Shown: in pieces, positions 58,557-64,000 of the stretch
Layout of the letters: the number at the start of each line of letters is the position of its first letter
Numbering within the stretch: the stretch's first letter is position 1
DNA from: Dichomitus squalens LYAD-421 SS1
Taxonomy: Eukaryota > Basidiomycota > Agaricomycetes > Polyporales > Polyporaceae
DNA: 64,000 nucleotides
Direction: 5' to 3'
Assembly: GCF_000275845.1 (NCBI RefSeq)
Contig: NW_006766933.1
Coordinates: 124,001 to 188,000 of the forward strand
Notes under the pieces: generated by a model
Databases searched by the model: none
Told to the model about the DNA's origin: nothing
What the model saw: only the letters and a program-made list of their open reading frames with translations
Program-made: the position numbers and the translations under genes

Positions 58557-59112
58557 ATGTGCTGACTTCGTTCAGCGTGAACCCGATGTTCTACGTCGGC
58601 TTCTGCACCGCGACAAATGTCGCCTCTGTCATTCTCTTCCAAGGCTTCAACACGGACGATCCCGCCAACTCCATCTCCCTCCTCGCCGGCTTCATCGCCA
58701 CCTTCTGAGGCGTTCACCTTCTTGAGATCTCCCACAAGCGCGACCCCAACGCTCTCCCCGGGGGCCACCACCCACACTCTGTCCTTGAGTCTGGCTTAAT
58801 GAACCCACAACCAAGCATACACGGACGAATGTCGATCGACGGGTGGAACAGCACGGCAGGGACACCTATTGGGAGCACAATGCCCATCCCGTGGAACACC
58901 CTGGCGAACGGGCACCGAGGGCATGGCAGGCGGAGCTCGCTGTACCGCAATCAGACGCAGACGCTCTTCCAAGCGTTCGAGGAGGATGGGGACGAGGACC
59001 GCGCAGATGGGATGGGGCTGGACACGCTGCACGAGGCGAAGGACGACGAGCTCGACGCGGACGAGAGGACGACGCTGAGAAAGGGGAGGAGCTGGACTTC
59101 GGCCGCCATGTA
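58557..59112 (+). pseudogene. Captured fragment of a NIPA-type magnesium transporter
   Basis: The frame reads VNPMFYVGFCTATNVASVIL, FQGFNTDDPANSISLLAGF, a stop (TGA near 58706), then GVHLLEISHKRDPNALPGGH and the long hydrophilic tail (IPWNTLANGHRGHGRRSSLY, FQAFEEDGDEDRADGMGL), ending at 59110-59112. These are the last membrane helices and C-terminal tail of fungal NIPA/DUF803 transporters. The N-terminal two-thirds are missing and one stop interrupts a helix, so it is not functional. Confidence 0.7.
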
Positions 59113-60088
59113 GCTAGCACAATGTAATCTACTAACGCATCACTTTCAGTATGCTGAACCGTGTGGCTCAACTGTATCAGTTTCGTTTCTCTACTAATGG
59201 GTTTTCTCCTAGCGAGTACCTTACCTTGTTGCGCGAATACGTGAGGTCATGGAAGCTCGAGCGTATATTGCGCTGTCATGCAATCTCTCCGCAAGTCTTG
59301 CCCGGTATTGTGAGTATGGTGTGGACAAGCCCCCTTGGCTCCCTTATCGAGTGCTCGCGCCGTCTCGCGCCGTAACCGGCGCTTCAGGCGCCACCTACAA
59401 TCCTGGACGACACTTTTACACTTTTGCTGATGGTGTTCTCATCGGCGGGGTCATGAAGTACATCGTAGACAGGACAACAGTGGTTTCGAGGATCCGAAGC
59501 CAGTGCCTCGGAGGAGAAGTACTGTCCGATTCCGACTTCATATGGGTGTATCAACTTGTGGATCCGCTTCAAAAGGACCATCTCCTTGTCACTGACGCGT
59601 GTTGCATCCAACACCACCGGTCTCTGAACTGATGTAAGTATTGAACACCATTGGGCACTTGTTAAAACCGGCACCTCGCAATCCCGGGAGTCCTCGAAAT
59701 CTCCCGGACGCCTCTTCGTTCCTTGCCAGGAAGGTATCCAGTTAGGCTTGTATCGGGGGCGCAAAGTGTACCCAGATTGTTGCAGCCAGTCAAAATGGTC
59801 CCGCCAGTATAGCTCATACTCGTTCAGCAGGTAAATATCCTCTGGGTTACCCACCATGGGGAGCTAGAGGGAAGAAGAAGAGATGATGTGGAGGTCGAGA
59901 CAAGGCACGATTCAAGATTTGAGATGCGAAGGAGGGAAAGCTCAAAGGGAACAACAAGATGAAGCCCAATTATGTGTCGAAAGCAGGGCGCTCGAAGGCA
60001 CCTGGATGACGCGCGGGCATGATTATTGTTTGATGGAGCTTGATCGGGAGCGTCTTGTCTGTATTGTGCGAGTCGTTTCCCTTGCTAG

Positions 60089-60427
60089 CACGACGGGCAT
60101 TGGCCAATGCCGCAGTCCCAAACAGGACCGGAGACAGGCTTGGAAATGTACTCCTGTCACGGTCACGTCCCAAAGCCTAGTTCCGGACCCGAGCCAGCCC
60201 GCGCTCTGATACCAGAAACAGGATATCGGCGCTCCCGACCATCCAAAAAAGGAGCAAACACGCTGATGTCATATAGTTTGTCAGCACTGATATCCCTTTT
60301 CGGGGCTTAGCGCCGGCTAGCTGGGGTCCGGAGCTAGGCTTTGGGACCAGGATCGGGAAAGGCGTACATTCTCGGTCCATTTCTTTGTCCCGATTTGGGT
60401 CCGGGGCATTGGCCAATGCCCGTCGTG
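60089..60427. mobile_element. Hairpin MITE with TAG target duplication
   Basis: The termini are perfect inverted repeats, CACGACGGGCATTGGCCAAT continuing GCC, flanked by TAG on both sides (60086-60088, 60428-60430). The inversion continues imperfectly through most of the 339 bp, with matching blocks such as CCCAAAGCCTAG and TCCGGACC on each arm and GATATC near the centre, so the whole element could fold back. It has no coding capacity. It lies between two divergent kinase-like genes. Confidence 0.82.
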
Positions 60428-60493
60428 TAGGCTGCCCACAGTTCCTCCGAGGCCTCCCTCGTTCCCGGGCCATTGGCGTCCACCTCCGTGCCC

Positions 60494-61805
60494 ATGACAG
60501 AAGAGCAAGAGTCTGTTCCTCCAACACTCAAAATCCCCCCTGACCTACCTGCGCCTGAAGCATGGTGGCGAGATCGTCAACAGTGGTTGGCGGAACGCGG
60601 CTACATGCTCCGGCCTCGGTACCGGCCTGGCTGGCAGCCGTCGTGGATCGTGAATCCGCAGAAGCTGAAGTATGAATACGAGGACATGAAGCCAGCCTCT
60701 GTGCGTCTCGATGTCTGACCTACATTGCCAAACGCTAACTCATGTGCTCAGTCTAGCTTCATACTGGACGCCGTCCGTACGGCCGATAACTCCCTCGTCG
60801 TGATGAAGAAGGTCAAGAGCTCGCGCAATCCTCATGAAGTCGAGATCTCCCAGTATCTCTCTTCCGAAGCACTTCGTTCCGACCCTCGCAATCATTCTGT
60901 GCCCATCCTCGACTCTTTTGGCGTTCCCGACGAGCCAGAGATAACTATCTTGGTATTACCTCTCCTCCGTGCGTGCAACGACCCATCCTGGCAAACAGTT
61001 GGAGAAGTGCTATCTTTTATCAAGCAAATATTTGAAGTAAGCTATTTGTAGTGCGTCCTGACTTCGACTCACCCGGCGTTATAGGGTCTGCAATATCTTC
61101 ACGAGTTGCACGTCGCGCACAGGTATGTCAAGTCCAGTCTCGTTGGGGATAGCTACTAACGTCATCAGAGACTGCATTTTATTGAACATCACGTATGATT
61201 CTCGGCCATTGTTTCCTCAGATGTTCCACCCCCGTAACCCTTATAAGGCCCTTGACTATCAAGGTCCACCCAAGCACTCGACACGTACGGCGCGTCCGGT
61301 GAAGTACTGCTTCATCGACTTTGGTCTGTCCAGGCGATATAACCCCGAAGACGGCCCACCTCGTGAAGACCCCATACGAGGTGCAGACAAGTCCGTCCCC
61401 GAGTTCAAAGATTGGAACGGGGAACCGTTAGATCCATTCCCCACCGACGTGTACTATCTGGGGAATGTGATACGAGAGGCTGTTTTGAAGGCACGTACGC
61501 TGTCCTCCCACTGCCCCGTTGGTTTTTCTAACATTTCCCATATGCAGCGATATCATGGGATGAAGTTTCTGGATCCTCTGGTCCAAGATATGATTCAGGC
61601 CGACCCTTCGAAGAGGCCGACGATACAGGAAGTAGTCCGGCGCTTTGACGAGCTTTTGAAGCGTACCCGATTCTGGACATTGTGGTTGCGACCGGTGCCC
61701 GTTAACGAGGAAACTGCTGTAGGGTGGTATCGTAATACACGTCAGTTGTTTCGGACGGTTGGTTATGTCCTTTCGCGCAAATCCGCAATACCCATCCCGT
61801 CGTGA
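60494..61805 (+). CDS. Protein kinase-like protein (copy E, intact)
   Basis: Five exons (60494-60700, 60752-61036, 61085-61122, 61169-61490, 61548-61805) give 369 residues. It begins MTEEQESVPPTLKIPPDLPA; the family N-terminus is WWRDRQQWLAERGYMLRPRY. Kinase features are SFILDAVRTADNSLVVMKKV, HVAHRDCILLNI (HRD..N, split by an intron) and KYCFIDFGLSRRY (DFG). The C-lobe includes DPFPTDVYYLGNVIRE and PSKRPTIQEVVRRFDELL. A glycine-rich loop is not evident, so activity is uncertain. Intron 4 has a GC donor (AAG|GCACGT) with a CAG acceptor; no GT donor keeps the frame. It belongs to the same local family as copies A, B and C but is the most divergent. Confidence 0.8.
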
Positions 61806-64000
61806 TCCTGCACTTCACTGTTTCATCTCCGCTTTCGGTTTGCTATCGATGTCATTTCATACCTTCATGACGCTGTGTGACTGCAATCCTGGCATCCCAA
61901 TGACCAAGCCAGTCTCAACATCTCAGCGCAGAGGCTATCATATCTCACTAGTCCCATCTTCTGCGACCATAGACGCTTCTCCGAGTGGTCAGAGTCGGCG
62001 ACGACGGAATGGGTCTTCCTATATTGGGCTGGCTCTGGGTGACTTTTACGCTATCCGTCGGCATGAGATGGTATCCGGGCCAAATTGTTCTTGTGCTGCG
62101 ACCACAACCTCAGTTGTGGCCCATCACATACGAGGTCGTTTGACTTGAACATACGGACCAACAATCGTTTATGGAAAGGCCGCGGAGAACTATTGGTCGT
62201 TGTCCTTGTCCGAAATAGGCAATGTTGCCGGGCAATTGCGGCGTTTCCCACGGTTATCCCAGCGATTAGCCCAGCGAAAGACTGCAGCGACTTCGACCGG
62301 CTCTGCGGCTTGACTCTCCAGCTCTACATACCGTCCTCTGCACATATACAGACCTGATTGAAGGCGCATCACCCACAATGCTGCTGGGCACATAATTCTA
62401 TGAGTGCCGAATTTAACCCCTGGGCCCTATCAGGCGTTTTCTTAAGTACGGGCGACACATTCAAGCGTCATGTTCACGGTACGTCTTCTGACAGGCTGTC
62501 GTTGTCCCCACCGACCTACCGGCCCATCGAATAGGCACAATTCTTTTTTCGCCGGTCCCCTGGAGCTTGTCTATGAGTGCCTCGGAACACATGCAATCCT
62601 TCTCCCACGCTGTCTAGATCTCCAAGGTTTGAAACGGGATGCGTTGCTAGACGGGACTAACACGTCGACTCAACAAGTGCGTTCTCGTGTCTGTGACGTT
62701 GGACCATCCCCCTTGATCTCCCTCTTCCGTCACAGCCTTGTCGAAGGCAGAGCAAGGACAACTCTGTCACTGGGACAACGCTACTATCTTCGGCCGACCA
62801 TTGTCCTTCGTTGCCTTGGTCGTGGTATGCATCCCCGATGCCCATGAACACACCGAGTGCGCTATTACGTGGGCTCGTTCCCTAGCACCCCAATGTCAGT
62901 TTCTCGCGCGCACTCAGTGCATTACGTCCCCCTTGCGTCGTCCCAGTCATGCCAGTCTCCTCAACCTCAACGTAAGACGTCAACGCTGCTGCGTTCACTT
63001 CTGTGGTTCTGATCGTCTAGAATCGACCCAACGATCTTTCCCCGCAGATTCGCACTATACTCGACTACGATTTTACGTCTAACCTATCACCTACTGGCAG
63101 CGAGGTCGAACAAATTCTCCGGTGATGCGTTTCGTCCCACTTTCCCCGTGTGCACAGTGCTAATTGAAGGTCGCGCAGTGCAGAAGATCGGATACCGAAG
63201 AACGTGACGCTCACGATCGCCAAATGCGTCGAGGTTGACCGAGCCGTGAATCGGAAACAGAGTACAAAGGCCTTCCTTGACCACGTATGGTAATGACGGT
63301 ATATCGGACGCTGCACAGCTTCCAAAATGTCGCGTGCTAATGCGTGTCGCTATGAAGGCGCAGGCAAATTGGTCCCAGTAAGGCGAGTCTCTGAGTTCGC
63401 TCTTCGGATGCATGTTATTCGGACGTCATGTCGTGTAGCAGATTAACCTCCTGATGAGAAGGGTTGTTGAGTTTATTCATGCGTGTAGGAGAGCATCAGA
63501 AGACGGGCAGTCATACGTGTTCCGTCCCAGTCACTTGCCAAGAACCTCTGACCGGTTGTGGGTTGTAGGGAATTCGTCACACCTCCGCAGCAGCTGTATT
63601 GAACAGGTTTCGAGAGCGTATCCAGAGGCGGTCTCATAGAAAGGCACGCCTTGTCTCCATGTAGGGCTTGGCGGGTCAACTTAACCGCGGGTCTAGAGGT
63701 CCGCTATTGTGCAGAACCGCGTCTATAATCGCACTTAGCAGACGACTCCTTGTTCATCGCCATGAGGTCGCTTACGATGTCCATCAACGTGTGTCCTACT
63801 TGACAGCCGTCTAGACATACCGGGTGCAACCCCGCCCCAAGCTATCGATGTGGAGATAATGGTAACGTACTACCGGACCGGATAAGTACCATCTGCCACT
63901 CATAACAGTCATCCCTGAAACAGGCACAGTGCGCCAGTGCGCGATACATAGTACCCAGACGCATGCTCATCTGTTTCATGACCTTGCATAGGTCAAAATG
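61806..64000. other. Region without a recognised gene
   Basis: Several frames of 60-130 codons exist on both strands, but none shows a family feature or joins into a plausible spliced gene. No repeat pair was noticed. Confidence 0.4.

Larger units (their letters stand above)
55314..59432. mobile_element. 4.1-kb insertion with inverted termini and captured gene fragments
   Basis: The left end reads CATCAGCAAAACTGCAAAA and the right end, on the other strand, CATCAGCAAAAGTGTAAAA. Dinucleotide GT flanks both (55312-55313, 59433-59434). Removing the element and one GT restores the kinase reading frame, which fixes the boundaries. No transposase is recognisable. Inside are a nested 320-bp element with the same termini, a block dense in GTATTGCC/GGCAATAC, an AIP1-like fragment on the minus strand and a NIPA transporter fragment on the plus strand. 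This is the layout of a non-autonomous, gene-fragment-carrying (Pack-type) DNA transposon. The superfamily is not assigned. Confidence 0.8.
54429..59857 (-). pseudogene. Protein kinase-like gene split by a 4.1-kb insertion (copy B)
   Basis: The N-terminal part lies at 59435-59857 (MVGNPEDIYLLNEYELYWRD; GYTLRPRYKPNWIPSWQG; RPVVLDATRVSDKEMVLLKR) and breaks off after LHDPADENT. The remainder is at 54429-55313 and resumes with AIIVMPLLRRYNDPNF, HRD (rebuilt across an intron), DCMTLNIMMDARPMYP, YYLTDFGISKRF and PFPTDVYYLGNVIRED, ending LPSLPSPKS. Both parts are otherwise open and splice canonically, so the gene was probably intact until the insertion at 55314-59432. The host reading frame now runs into the element and stops within about 15 codons. 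Kinase function is inferred only from the HRD/DFG motifs. Confidence 0.8.

Noticed and set aside
55314..59432. Helitron as an explanation for the gene-fragment capture
   Set aside because: The termini are inverted repeats with a duplicated dinucleotide. Helitrons lack both and end in CTRR with a hairpin.
62000..64000. Short frames on both strands near the right edge
   Set aside because: None has family features or consistent splice sites; they look like chance frames.

Overview
The window is genomic DNA of a filamentous basidiomycete. The genes are split by many short introns of about 50-60 nt with GTRNGT donors and YAG acceptors. The gene families point to Agaricomycetes, most likely a wood-decay or polypore-type fungus; the genus cannot be told from the sequence. 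Coding exons are GC-rich and genes lie close together, often head-to-head or tail-to-tail. All gene models here were built by hand from reading frame, splice sites and remembered family sequences, with no database search.

Left part (1-19 kb): a MITE-like element; a palC-type BRO1 protein of the ambient-pH pathway; a decayed Harbinger-like transposon that holds an assembly gap with duplicated edges; an F-box gene; about 2.5 kb of gene-free DNA with degenerate repeats; a TA-flanked MITE; an arrestin-like gene; a secreted subtilisin-like protease; a small cupin protein; and a membrane-anchored glutaredoxin.

Middle (19-46.7 kb) is a dense housekeeping block: COG2 (Golgi tethering), VPS8 (CORVET endosomal tethering), a Cti6-like PHD-finger protein, threonine dehydratase, a HAD/terpene-cyclase fusion resembling drimane-type sesquiterpene synthases, a complex I B12-type subunit, DNA topoisomerase I, CDP-diacylglycerol synthase and ribosomal protein S23 (uS12). 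The terpene cyclase is the only evident specialised-metabolism gene. No P450 or other tailoring gene was seen beside it, although 3.5 kb upstream of it is empty.

Right part (46.7-64 kb): an alpha/beta hydrolase of the homoserine-acetyltransferase type, a small orphan protein with a clear TATA box, then a local family of protein-kinase-like genes. One copy looks intact (60.5-61.8 kb), one carries a one-base frameshift (52-53.3 kb), one is a short fragment (53.5 kb), and one is split by a 4.1-kb insertion (55314-59432). That insertion has inverted termini, a 2-bp GT target duplication and a nested 320-bp relative with the same termini. It also contains fragments of two unrelated host-type genes, an AIP1-like WD40 gene and a NIPA-type magnesium transporter. 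A hairpin MITE with a TAG target duplication sits between two divergent kinase genes. The last 2.2 kb shows no recognisable gene.
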